The notes under the pieces: model-generated
Told to the model about the DNA's origin: nothing
Seen by the model: only the letters and a program-made list of their open reading frames with translations
Database searches by the model: none
Position numbers and translations under genes: made by a program
In this document: piece after piece, positions 1 to 10,273 of the stretch
Position numbering within the stretch: the stretch's first letter is position 1
Layout: each line of letters opens with the position of its first letter
DNA from: Poronia punctata
Taxonomy: Eukaryota; Ascomycota; Sordariomycetes; Xylariales; Xylariaceae
DNA length: 20,060 nt
Assembly: GCA_022579005.1 (NCBI GenBank)
Contig: MU401873.1
Location: 1 to 20,060, forward strand
Direction: 5' to 3'

Positions 1-149
1 TAATTAAAAAAACTTGTTTTAAAAAGCTTTTAAAGTATAAAAAATGTTTTTTTTATAAAACTGCTTTAATAAGCTAGTTTTTAGCTTTTTTTTTTAAGCT
101 AATATTGTTATAGTTAAAAAAAAATATTAGCTTTTTTATTTTGTTTTTT

Positions 150-640
150 AAGCTTATAGTTAATAATAAACTAGTAAGTTAATAGTTATTATATTTATTT
201 TGCTTATTTTTTATTTATTACTTTAGTAGTAATAAAGTAAGCAAAGTTTTAATAATTAAAATAAATTTTTATTTTATATTTAGCGCTTTTTAAGTATTAT
301 TTTTATTAATTAAAAAAGTTAACTATTGTTAGTAGTTTTTTATTATAAATTTTATAGTTTATTTTTGCTAGCAAAAGCTTTTAAAAGTAAAATATAATAA
401 GTTAAAGCTTATTGTTTTTGTTTTTTTAAAAAAAAACTATACTAAAAGCATAGTTAAAAGCGTTAATTTTAATATATACTATAGCATTAAAGTTAAAATA
501 AATTAAAATTAAAGCTATAATAAATTTATGCTTAAGTATTTATATAGCTTTAGCTATTTAGCTAGTTTATTTTTAAGTTTTAGCGTTAACTTTATTTGCG
601 TTTATTAAAAGCTTTACTATTTTAAAAAAGTTTTTAATAA
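150..640 (-). pseudogene. Ty3/Gypsy RNase H relic (left element)
   Basis: This continues the RT relic in the same frame. N-A-F-N-Y-A lies at 464-447, where Gypsy RNase H has the D-A-S-x-Y-A motif, again with GAT/GAC turned to AAT/AAC and TCN turned to TTN. A readable P-I-L-x-H-F-D-P-like stretch precedes it, changed to L-I-L-I-Y-F-N-F. Downstream (lower coordinates) the reading becomes uncertain below about 350. In Ty3/Gypsy elements integrase follows RNase H, so on this strand it should lie beyond the left edge of the window. Degenerate and non-coding today. Confidence 0.7.
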
Positions 641-1400
641 AGCGTTAATAAAAGTTAGCAAAGCTTATAAATTATTATAACTTTTTAAAAGTTTTTAAGT
701 TTTTTTATTTAGCAATATAGTTAATTTTATTTTAAGCTATTTTAATATTTTTAGTACTAATAATATATTTTAAAAATTTAACTTTTTTAACTTACTACTT
801 ATACTTTTAAAGTATAATAACAAAGTTATATTAAATTAAGCAGTAAAAAACTTTTTTTATAATATAATTATGTTTTTTAATAGTATTTATATAAATAAGT
901 AAGTTATTTAAATAAATAAGTAAACTATTATTTATAAAGTTTTAAAAAATGTTGTTTATTATAAATTAAAACATTGCTAAAGCATTAATTAGTTTTATAA
1001 GCATAATAATATATTTAAAAAGCTTATATTTATATTAAAAAGCGGTTTTTTACTTATAACCTTTTTTAATTTAAACTAAATAAAAACTAAATTTTAAATT
1101 TATTTTAATAAATTATTTAGCTATACTAAAATGCGCTTATAGTTTAGATATTAATAAAATTAAGTACTAAATTAGTATTATAATACTATTAAGTTTTTAA
1201 TAATTAACTATAAAATATAGCTTTATAGTATTTTTTTTATTTATAAATATTAAAAAAGCGCTATATAATAATATTAATTTTTTAATATATTTAAAATTTA
1301 ACATTTTTTTTAGCTAAACTTTTAAAATATTTAGCTTTTTAGCAGTTATAGCATAAAAAAGTCTTTAAAAAAGCGTTTTTTTTTTAAAAAAGTTAATAGC
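640..1400 (-). pseudogene. Ty3/Gypsy reverse transcriptase relic (left element)
   Basis: Reading the minus strand in the frame whose codons begin at 1,052, 986 and 914 gives a degraded but recognisable Gypsy RT. Stop-K-T-A-F lies at 1,052-1,038 (family WKTAF, with Trp TGG now TAA). N-A-L-A lies at 986-975 (family NAPA), preceded by a match to the MPFGL stretch. Y-L-N-N-L-L-I-Y lies at 914-891, where the family has Y-[LIV]-D-D. Both catalytic Asp codons therefore read Asn. These three landmarks are spaced by multiples of three with no indel. Stops are explained by CAA to TAA and TGG to TAA. The part above about 1,060 is fainter. Non-functional. The sequence differs from the right-hand element, so it belongs to another Gypsy lineage. 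Family assignment is by eye from motifs. Confidence 0.75.
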
Positions 1401-4400
1401 ATAATTTTATATTATATAGTTAAGTAAATAAAAAGCAGCTTTTTTGCTTATAATAAGTAAATAATTATAAAACTTTTTAAGTATGTTTATAAAGGCGTTT
1501 TAAGCAGCTTAAATAATTATTATAATATTAAACTTTAAAGTATTTAGCTAGATTTTTTATTATTAAATAACTAAGCTAATATAATTTTTTTATAGTAATT
1601 TAAAATAAATTAAATTTTATTGCTATTTAAAAAAAAGTATGCTAGCTAGTATTTTTTTATTTACTATTAAAGTAAAATAATGTTATATAAGTTATTAAAG
1701 CTAAATAGCTTAAAGTTAAAGTAAGTAAAGTAATTTTTTTAGTAATATAATATAAAATAGTTTATATAATACTTATTACTATTTTTTAAAATAATAGTAT
1801 TAAAGCTAGTTATAAGCTAAAAAAATTGTTGCTTAATAATAAAAAGCTTTTATACTTAAGCTTTTTTTAGTAATATTATAAGTATAAAGCTTTTAATATT
1901 TAATAAAGCTTTTATAAAGTATTTTTTACTATTATAAAATAAAGTTATAAAAATAATAAGTTATTAGCTAGCTTTTAGTTTTTAAAAAATATAATATTTA
2001 AATTTAAAAGTATTGCTAAGTTTTTTTTTAAAGCAAAATTAGTAATTATTTTACTTTTTTTTAGCTAAATTTTATAAAGTATAATATAAAAGCTAACTAA
2101 AAATTTAATTTAGTATTAGTTTTAATTTTTATAAACTTAGTTTTTTTAAAAAGTTTAGCTAAAATAGTATTAATTTAAGCTTTTTTAATTAAAGCAAGTT
2201 TATTTTTTTTTTTAACTTTTTTTAGCAAAAAAGATTTTTTTTAAAGCTAAAAGCAAATTTTTACTATTTACATTTTTTTTAGCAAAATATTTTAAAGTTT
2301 AATAATTATTTTATTTATATTGCTAGCAAGTAACTTTATTATGCTTATGCTAATTAATAGCAAACTATATAATATTTTAAAGTGCTTTTTTATTTAAAGC
2401 TTACTTTTTATTTTTAGTTTTAAACTATAGTAGTAGTTTTTTTATATTAAACTTTTTTAAATTATTTTTTAAAAATAAATTTTATAAGTTAAAATTAAAG
2501 CAGTTTTTTTTACTAATTTATTAGCTTAATTTTAAGTGCTTTTTTATTAAAGCAAGCTTATTTTTTAATGCTAAAATTAATAGCTTAAAGTTAGTTATTA
2601 TATTTTTATAAATTTAACTAGCTTTTTTAATAGCGTTAAAAAACTTATTATTTTATTTAAAAAAACTTTTTTTTTATAAGTAAACTAGCTTAGTTATTTT
2701 ATTAAAAAAAGTTTTTAATATATAATTTTAAAATATAGTTTTAAACTACTAAATAAACTTGTTTAAATTTAGTATTTTTATAATATACTAAGCTATATTG
2801 CTATAATACTTTAATTTAAGCATTTTATAAAAGTTATAATATTATTTTATAAAATTTTTAAATTTTTTTTTTAACGTAGCTTTATAGCTTTACTATATAT
2901 TTTAAAGTTAAAGCTGCTTTAATTAAGCAAGCTTTTGCTAGTACTATATTTAAGCTTTATTAGTTAGTAAAAAGTTTACTTAATTAATATAATAATAGTT
3001 TTTTAAAAAGTTTATAATATAAGTTTAAAAGTATAAGCAAACTTAGCTTTATTAAAAAAAAAATTTAAATAAGTTTTTTTTATTATAAGTTAAAAATTTA
3101 TTTAGCTATACTAAGTTAACTTTAGTTAAAGTAATAAGTTAAAAAAGCTATTTAAATATATAAGCAAGTTATTTTTTTATGTTTACTAGTAAGCTTTTAT
3201 TATTATTATTATTGCTAAAGCTATTAAAATTTTTTTATAAAAGTTTTTATAAAAGTTTTTATAGCAAAAGTAGTAGCTAATAATTATTAAAATTATTATT
3301 AAAATTATTTAAGTTATTGCTACTTAAAGTACTTAAAAACATTTTTTTTAAGCTGCTTATAAAAAAAAGCTAAAAGCGTGTTATAAAGTGCTATACTTAG
3401 GCTTTTTTTATAATTTTTTAAGCTTATATAGCTTAAAAAGCTTTTAAAATAAGTTGCTTTTAAATATAAGCTTTTAAGTTAAAATATTTAATTAGCAAGG
3501 CTTATAAGCTAAAATAGCTAATAAACGCGCTAAAAAAAGCACTTTTTAGCTTACTTATTAATAAATTAATATTTACTAGTTATTTTTAATTTTAGCAAAG
3601 TTATTTTTAAATTTTATTAATTATAGCTTAAATATAAGCTTATAAGTTATTTAGTTAAAAAAAGTCTATATAAAGCTGCTATTAAAAGTTTTAAATTTAT
3701 TTATTAGTTTTTTTAGCATAATTGTTTAAGTTATTAATAAGCTTATAATAATTGTTTTTTTACTTTTAAACTTTTTAGTAAAGTTTTAGCAAAACTTGTT
3801 AATAAATTTAAATAATATATTAAAAATTTTAAATAGCTAAAGTATAAATTTTTTAATTTTTTATAAATATAATAATAATAAAGTATACTTTTTAAGCAAA
3901 AATATTGCTTTTTTTTTAATTTTTTAATAAAAAGATCGTAGCTAGTTTTTATTAATTAAAAAGCTATTTTTATAAATTTTTATTATAGCATTATAAAGGT
4001 TTTAAACTTTGCTATACTGCTAAAATAATTTAGATTTTTTAATAGTTTTAAAAGCTTAAACATTATAAGCTAACTTTTAGTAAACATAAATTATATTTTT
4101 TATATAATTATAAATAATAAAAGCAACTTTAAAAAAGTGTTTAAAAGTAACGTTAAATATAAAAACATTTTTATTTATATTATTTTTAAAAATATTAAAA
4201 AAATTTAAAGTATTATATAATATAAAAGCTTAGCTAGTGCTAAGCATAAGGTTTTTAAATAAAAAAGCTATATTATTAAAAGTTTAAAGTTTAATAAAAA
4301 ATTATTTTTAAATAAACTTTTACTATTAATAAATAAGTTAGCAAAAAAATAAATATATATATTAATAAAGATAATTTATTAATTAAAGCACTTTTTTAAT

Positions 4401-5140
4401 AAGTAAAAAGCTTAATAAAGCAAGTAATGCTAAAAAAGTAGCTACGTATAAAAAAAAAAGCGCGTTAAAAATAAATTTTAGTTTATTATTAAATATAATA
4501 ATAAAAGCTTAAAAAAAAGCAGTTTAAACGTATAAGTTTTTAAAAAATAATTTAATAATGCAACGCTTAATAAAAAACTTTTTAAGTAATAAAAATATTT
4601 AATAAAGTTTATTAGCTAAAGTAGTAGTTAGTATAACTAAAAAAAGTAAAAGTAACTAAAAAAATTATAAGTTAAAAAAAATAAAAATAAAAGCAGCAAA
4701 ATTTTTGTTACTTATAAGCTTTTAAAGTTTTAAATTAAAACTAGCGTTGTTTTTAAATAAAAATTTATTTAAGCTATTATTAAATAATTTTTTAAATTTT
4801 AATTTATTAAAGTTTTTAAATTTAAAGTTTTTTAAAGAAAATTTTTTTTTATTAAAAAACTATGCTTATATAACTAGTATAGCAACTAAAAGCTAAAAGG
4901 CTTAGTTATAAAAATAGTTATTATTAATAATTAAAGTTAAAAAAAAAAGGCGTTATTAGTAATAGTTTTAGTAAAAAATTTTAAAAATATAAACAATATA
5001 TAAAATAAAAAACTAAAGTCTTATAACTTAGGCTAAGTAAGTTAAAGTTTTTTTTTATAAAAAATATAAAATTATTTATAATAAAAAGCTTAATATAGCA
5101 GTTTAAAAGTAGAAATAGCTTTAATTTAATTTAATAATTT
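1400..5140. other. Unassigned AT-rich mutated DNA, left block
   Basis: No gene could be supported. By position, the part nearest the RT relic (about 1.4-3.5 kb) should hold the protease and gag of the minus-strand Gypsy element, but I could not read a secure gag or zinc knuckle. From about 3,840 to 5,100 the plus strand turns A-rich, which may mean a second element in the other orientation. A short stretch near 4,390-4,500 reads as a lysine-rich helix on plus but was not enough to name a family. Confidence 0.4.
3196..3310. repeat. Short simple and tandem repeats
   Basis: A TAT/ATT triplet run at about 3,198-3,213 is followed by about 2.6 copies of a 12-mer TTTTTATAAAAG at 3,232-3,263. A run of AATTATTATTAAA-like units follows at about 3,280-3,310. 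This is local low-complexity sequence inside the AT-rich block, and no function is inferred. Confidence 0.5.
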
Positions 5141-5345
5141 TATATAAGCTAAAAGGGTTTATAAGGAAAAAGTCCTTTTTTAAGCCTTTAAAAGAATATA
5201 AGTTTATTTATTTTTATTTTTAGCTAGAAATTAGCAGTTTTTATTTCTTTTATATAAAAGGAGTTTATACTTTATATTTATAAGTGCATACAACATAAAA
5301 CTAACAAGTTAATCCTATTTAACCTTTTTATTTAAGGGGCTGTCT
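5140..5345. other. Transition strip from AT-rich block to gene island
   Basis: Here GG, CC, GA and TC reappear (for example AAGGG, AAGTCCTT, AGCCTTT, AAGAATA) although A/T still dominates. The mutated block therefore fades into normal sequence instead of ending sharply. The strip ends at TTTAAGGGGCTGTC, whose last nine bases recur at the other edge of the island. Confidence 0.55.
5336..5344 (+). repeat. GGGGCTGTC direct repeat, left island edge
   Basis: The nonamer GGGGCTGTC lies at the left composition boundary. An identical copy in the same orientation is at 10,025-10,033, at the right boundary. Nine bases can recur by chance in 20 kb, but placement at both boundaries is notable. Confidence 0.4.
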
Positions 5346-6225
5346 TTAACACTTGTAGCCTTCTAATTAGCTAGGTCCTATTACCTAAACGTCCTGTGTA
5401 ACAGTTTCGGCCAAAATTGGGTGGTCTTGAGTCTTAACCATGCCATTCTGCCTAGGAGCAAACCTTGGAATGAAAACGTTATAAGAGGGGCTATGATGAC
5501 TTTCTTAGCACGCAAATAGAGTTATAGCACAATGTGCATCTTTCTGCCTTCTCCAAATTCCGACTATGAGTCCACAAGCAGGCGAGTTTATCGTCAGAAC
5601 GCGAGAGGTGCCTCAAGAGAACTAACATTTTTCGGACATTTTTAGCTCGCTTACTGCCTGACGGATGCAAGGAAACATGAGACGTAGCTGATAAAACCAT
5701 GCTCCCGGAGATCGAAAAGCAGCTAGGTTAGAGTCCTAGGCTAGCTAATTTTTAAGACATTGAATAAAACGACAATCGAGGCCAAGAGGCAACCTAGTAG
5801 TCCCTTCGTCCTCGTTCGATGGAAGTTTGTTAGACAATGGGGTAGACCTACCAAATCGAGATATTGGATAGGCTCTGTGGCCGTATGTTCTAAAAGTTCC
5901 TTCATTTATATGTAGAAGCTACTCTTCTGAATCTGCCCAGGAGAATAGTTGTATGCGGGCACTTTTTTGCTAAACTCGTTACAAGACATCAGAAGGACTG
6001 AGAATTAAAAAAAAAGAAAGTCGTACGTTGTACATTGTCGTTCAGAAAAATATCGGTGTGATAAAAAGAAAAGGAAAAGTAGAAATCAAGGGGTATTGCT
6101 GTCGGTGTTACATAATTGGGACAAATCCTCAAAAGTCGGGAAAATTAAATGATGGCTAAACATGCGTGGTGGCTGGCGTTTCATCTATGTAGCAGTGGGC
6201 GGCCCCGCGAATCCTGTCGCAATGC
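5345..6225. other. 3' flank of the septin gene, no supported gene
   Basis: Normal-composition DNA between the AT-rich block and the septin stop codon. A 69-codon minus-strand frame at 5,491-5,700 has no recognisable features. An A/G-rich stretch at about 6,005-6,090 reads as pyrimidine-rich on the coding (minus) strand, about 140-220 bases past the stop. It may lie in the 3' UTR or near the transcript end, but no clear polyadenylation signal was seen. Confidence 0.4.
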
Positions 6226-7845
6226 CTAACGGCGTCGGTTTCCGGGGCTGCGGTGCTTGAGCCGGCTAGTTCGCCAGCCCTCGTACCACTTTTCACGGCT
6301 GACTTCTCGTAGTTCACTGCGCCACTCGCTAAAGACCGCCTCCTTTAGACGAATAAAGTCACAGTGGTTGGGATCGTACGGGTTCGCTGTACCCCAAGGG
6401 AACTTCCTATCGATAGAACCAGGCTCGTATAAGTCGGGGCTGATGATCGACATTGGGAGAAAGGGCGTCTCGTCAGGATCCTCTTCCGACAGCTTCTTCG
6501 ATTTACGCTTGGAGGCTGGAGAAGATTGATACTCGAGCTGGTCATACTCGCCATCACCAGTCAGGCCCGGGCGCCTATTCTCTTTAGTCCTGTCTTCGTC
6601 CGATTCAATAGCCTGTTCATCGTATTCATCACCCTCCTCAATCCTGCTGGAATCCGACGTAACCTCGCCCTCTTCGTCCAATCCCAATGCCTCCAAGGGA
6701 TCGAAGTTGGCCTTTTTGAGGCTGGACCATACAGTCTTCTTCAAGTAGGCCATATGTGCCGAGGTTACCGTGTCGGCCTTTGAAATGACCGGAATTACCG
6801 TTGTTTTACCTTGTAGAGTGCGCATGACTTGTAGGTCAAGGTCATCGTCGAGGCCACCCACAAGACGACGTATGTCCAAAGTGTTCTTCCCACTGTTGCC
6901 AGATCCCGGTCCACCTCGAGTAGCAGCGATGTTGCGGTCAAGACGGGCAGGGTCCAGAATGAGGAAGACAGCATGGATGTGCGTATCCTGTACGCCCGGC
7001 GACCGAACCACCTTCATCTCTTCTGCAAACGTCTCCTCAAACTTGCCTTCCAAGAATGAAGACATTTCTCGTAACTGCAGATCGACTAGATTCTTATCCA
7101 GCCCCTCCGAGTCCCAGAGAGTCAATCCGATTCGCTCCCCATCAATGTCACTCTCGAGATAGTGAGGAATAAAATTCCCCGAAGGGGCCGCCCGGGCTAT
7201 CACCTCTTGTTCAATTTCCGTCGAGCGCAGGGACCTCTTCTTGGCTGGTAAGGCGAGTGACGTCTTGAGGAATTCGAGGAACGAGGTTTTGCCCGAGCCT
7301 CGTGCACCAACTACCAGAATGCTAGTGGGGTACTGTTAGCAAGGCCGGTCAATCGGGGGGGATTGGAATGGGACGACTCACTTAAAAGGAGTGGGATCTT
7401 TCCTTCTACGAACCCTTCTAGGGCTGTTAACGGTACTGATGGCGCTGCTCGCATAGCTGTACCGGCCACGGTGCGTCATGCTTTCCGTGCGAGCATAGGG
7501 ATCGACCCAAGCCCCGGTGGGAAGAGGTGGGACGGGCGGATTGGCGGTAGGCGACATAGAAGGCCGTCCACGATCAATAGAAGCACGGGGTGGATAGTGG
7601 TGAAAAGAATGGTCTACCTTCCCTGAGCCTACAGCCGAGGAGTCGGGATGACTATCGCCGCCGAAAGTCTGAAGAGGTTGAGGTTGGGTGCCATTGTACA
7701 GAGCCGGCAGACGAGGTGGGGACCTGGGGACCGAGTCTTTCTGGGCCTGTGAAGACTTCCTTCCCATTCTACCCAGGTCACCGGACTTAGTGCGTCGGAG
7801 CAGGTTCCCAAAGCTGGATCTGCGGGGTGTGGGTTGTTGGCTCAT
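6226..7845 (-). CDS. Septin, AspE-like (Group 5) GTP-binding cytoskeletal protein, two exons
   Basis: Septins are GTPases that polymerise into filaments at septa, hyphal necks and membranes. CDS is complement(join(6226..7321,7382..7845)), 519 residues. ATG at 7,845 is preceded in frame by a TAG; stop is TAG at 6,226-6,228. Visible features: a basic, Ser/Pro-rich N-terminus (1-140); a polybasic run R143-K149 just before the GTPase domain, as in membrane-binding septins; FNILVVG and P-loop GARGSGKTS (160-168); G3 as DSEG (225-228); the HAVFLILDP strand (about 271-279); G4 as SKAD (335-338); an acidic, Ser/Lys-rich insert (about 369-439); and the septin unique element with FPWG (462-465) and HCDF (474-477). 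It ends soon after, with no C-terminal coiled coil. The layout best fits AspE-type septins of filamentous ascomycetes. Septin family is firm; the AspE subgroup is from memory of the family. The reading frame looks intact and shows none of the mutation seen in the flanks. Confidence 0.92.
7322..7381 (-). other. Intron of the septin gene (60 nt, phase 2)
   Basis: On the minus strand the donor is GTGAGT (7,381-7,376), the branch-point match is GCTAAC (7,340-7,335) and the acceptor is CACTAG ending at 7,322. Splicing joins AA with C to give an Asn codon and produces the septin sequence FNILVVG directly ahead of the P-loop. Without splicing the first exon runs into TGA at 7,380-7,378. Length and signals are typical of filamentous fungi. 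Confidence 0.93.
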
Positions 7846-10020
7846 CTTTCCCGACTAGTGATGCCAGCACGTACTTGTTTACAGTTGAGGGCAGGTACAG
7901 GGTTGTTGGCAGGGCCAAATGGGCTCTACTACGACATGCGCACTACTAAGGTAGCGTACTGTATAAGAACGTCGAACCTAGGTAATTTCGTCGCGTGGTA
8001 GGTGTTGTTGGACAATCGCTCCTGCCTCGGGTGGGATGTACCTGTTGCGTTTTCGTGTCGTCCAATCTCTTTGTTCTATTCCACAGTGGCAGTTCCTTGA
8101 GCCGGAACACACAAGATGCAGGCGCAGAGTCTTGACAATCAGAACAGTTCCTACGGCAGTGCGCTAACTCGACAATACGAATATCTCAGTACTCGGATAT
8201 AGCCACCTCTTGTACCTGTTCGGGCGCCAGAAGTAGATGTACTTGAGTGATACAAATTGTGGGCAGAGAGTACAACTGTCTGTGGAGGCTTGGTATGGTT
8301 GGGGGCAGCGTTTTTGGTCGATGTATCGCTTTGTTACAGCTCGAGAAAGTGGGCGCGGAATACGTCCAGGTGCGAAATGCAAACTGGGATGATCCAAAGA
8401 TTCAAAAGATAGCCAACACCTAAAAAGCATTTACACCATCAATGTCAGTCCGATTTCCAGCAAACAAAAGTAAAACGAAAGAATATGAGAAGTCACACTA
8501 CAGCAGACAACTGCGACTCGAGAATACAACCCGATGAGTGGAATCACCTGGGGTTGGCCATTATATCACAATCTACCAGCTTGGTTGAATGAAACTTCTT
8601 GACGAAGGATTTCTCCCGTGGTGTTCTTTCGCTCCGCGTAAGTCCTCAGTGTAACCAAGCTGGCGCATATTGTAGCAAACACCTTCCCGAGCTGAGTGAG
8701 TGCAATCATACTTTTGCGCGTATGATAAGGCGCTCTGCCGCATGCAAACAGCAGTACACATGTTTAAAACAGGGCGCGGATCGCATGCAGACTTGCTGTG
8801 TGGTTAATCTGTCGCGACAAGCCTTTTTCATGGGCGCATTATAAATAGAAAAACACTACCAACCTTTAGTTTGTGAGAGGATAATTCCTGTCCGACCACC
8901 TAAGCAAGGTTGAGGGGGTCTATGTCGATGTGAATAGCTTGCAGTTGACACTGGCGGCGCAAATTTCGCTGGCCTTAGGACTGACTGTAGGTGAAGGAAT
9001 GATGGCGCAATGTGCGTATTGTTTCTGTTCGGGCGAGCGAGCTCCTGGATTCCTAGTCGAGCATTCAGGCACGTCAGGGTCTCTTGCATGGAACTTGAAA
9101 GCTAATGAGGATAAGCGGATTCGGCTGTGGCTGTGATTGGACCTTTTGGGTCGGTACCTATGCTGCTGCATGAAACAGCTCTCCTTTCAGCACGCCTGCT
9201 GGATATTACAAGGAGCTACCTACGTGTAAATGTCAGGAATTCGAGGATAGCGGAGCCGAAGATATAAAAGCGATCAATGCATAAGCTGCATGTATGTACC
9301 ACCAGTGACGTGCAGAGATATCGAATGGAAAATGCGCGTCCCGGGTCCCAGAACGAGAAGAAAAATTAGAGAAAGTGGTAGTGACGGTAGGGGCTTAAGA
9401 TTCGAAGGAAGAAACAAAAATAGGCTTTGTTTTCACAGACAATGGGCAGGCCAACGGAAACGACATGGTACTGGAACAGGTATTATAGAATTAGAGACCG
9501 TTAGATGGACATTGGAGACGAACCTCGCTTGTCTCAATGAAGCATAGTGCTGAGATTGAAATGACAAACATGGACTAGCTGGGGCCCCAGGAATTACTCT
9601 ATGACCCAAAGAGGACTAACGTCATTTCTCCGAGCTTTCTCTTCGCGTGGTTACGGAACTTGAAACAAGCGCTAACCCACACCCCAGACATTAAATGGCT
9701 TGCATGGTCGCTACCTGAAAAACCTAGACTTGGACTGGACACTATCGTGCTATACAGTTTAAATCCTAGTTGTTGCACCCTATCGTTGGTACTCATAGTA
9801 TCTAACAGGCTGAAATTTATGCTGATAAAGCAGCAGGTGGCCGACCTATTTCATTGTCCACCCGACCGGACTTACCCATCTTAACAATTCATTCTAAGAT
9901 GCTGGGTCGGGCCGGATTGTATCTCTGTTATGGACTGCGACTTAAGCTTCCTATAGCTTGGTAAGGGTGTAAATTTAGCAGGAAAAAGGATCCGATCCTT
10001 TGGACTTACTCTGATAAAAA
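7846..10020. other. 5' flank of the septin gene, no supported second gene
   Basis: About 2.2 kb of normal-composition DNA. The first few hundred bases above 7,845 presumably hold the septin promoter and 5' UTR on the minus strand; no clear TATA box or other element was identified. Short frames (8,164-8,430 minus; 8,599-8,844 plus; 9,290-9,547 plus; 9,660-9,884 plus) show no family motifs, signal peptide or splice structure. Two of them (8,599 and 9,660) begin at TTG, not ATG. No tRNA or rRNA was recognised. Confidence 0.45.
9861..9911. repeat. Imperfect inverted repeat near right island edge
   Basis: CCCGACC (9,861-9,867) pairs with GGTCGGG (9,905-9,911), and CATCTT (9,877-9,882) pairs with AAGATG (9,896-9,901). 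A 13-base loop and an asymmetric internal loop lie between. It lies about 110 bases inside the right boundary. It could be a chance structure or the remnant of a small element end. Confidence 0.35.
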
Positions 10021-10024
10021 AGGA

Positions 10025-10033
10025 GGGGCTGTC
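10025..10033 (+). repeat. GGGGCTGTC direct repeat, right island edge
   Basis: Second copy of the boundary nonamer. The flanking bases differ from the left copy (AGGA before and ATTTCC after, against TTAA before and TTTAAC after), so the match is limited to nine bases. A CCCCTTTT about 35 bases downstream is roughly complementary to the AAAGGAGGGG here. Confidence 0.4.
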
Positions 10034-10273
10034 ATTTCCTTTATACCTATTATTTTAGGTTGTAACCCCTTTTATTATCAAACCTACCTAAACCTTATTT
10101 TAAAGAGTACTTATTATATTATTTACATTTTAAAAGATATATAAAAAAATACATTACTTTGTTTTCTATTTTTAATTTGCCTTGTAAATCTCCTATTTTT
10201 TTTAGTGTTTTTAGTAAGATAAGAATTAAATTAATAGTACTATATAGTTTAAAAAACCTAGTTAAAAAAATAA
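10034..10273. other. Transition strip from gene island to right AT-rich block
   Basis: Mixed composition with some CC, TC and GA remaining (for example ACCCCTTTT, ATCTCCTATT, AAGATAAGAA), falling into fully AT-rich sequence by about 10,250. No gene seen. Confidence 0.5.

Larger units (their letters stand above)
1..5340. repeat. Left AT-rich block of mutated repeats
   Basis: Nearly pure A/T with very high TpA and no ORF of useful length on either strand. The few remaining G and C sit mostly in AGCT, AGT, ACT and GCA contexts, while GA, TC, GG and CC are rare. Composition shifts gradually from about 5,140 and becomes normal by about 5,345. This is the appearance of repeats hit by RIP in fungi. 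The T-rich character of the first 3.2 kb on the plus strand fits an A-rich coding strand on minus, as confirmed by the RT/RNase H relic near the left end. Confidence 0.85.

Noticed and set aside
4390..4520. Lysine-rich plus-strand stretch as the C-terminal part of a pogo/Fot1-type transposase
   Set aside because: A faint resemblance only; no DDE motifs or helix-turn-helix could be found upstream, so no call was made.
1..5140. AT-rich block as mitochondrial DNA inserted in the nucleus
   Set aside because: No mitochondrial gene, tRNA or rRNA could be read, and part of the block reads as a Gypsy RT/RNase H with pure C-to-T damage, which explains the composition better.
5491..5700. 69-codon minus-strand frame downstream of the septin
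   Set aside because: No motif or homology recognised, and it lies in the septin 3' flank. Consistent with a chance ORF.
6257..7162. Several frames opposite or overlapping the septin exon (for example 6,257-6,529, 6,526-6,783 and 6,770-7,162 plus)
   Set aside because: They are shadows of the septin coding sequence in other frames; the septin frame carries all recognisable motifs.
8599..8844. Cysteine-containing 81-codon plus-strand frame as a small secreted effector candidate
   Set aside because: It begins at TTG, not ATG, has no signal peptide-like start, and the first in-frame ATG leaves only about half of it. No intron signals rescue it.
9290..9547. 85-codon plus-strand ATG frame rich in Arg/Gly
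   Set aside because: No recognisable domain, no splice structure and a length expected by chance in normal-composition DNA.
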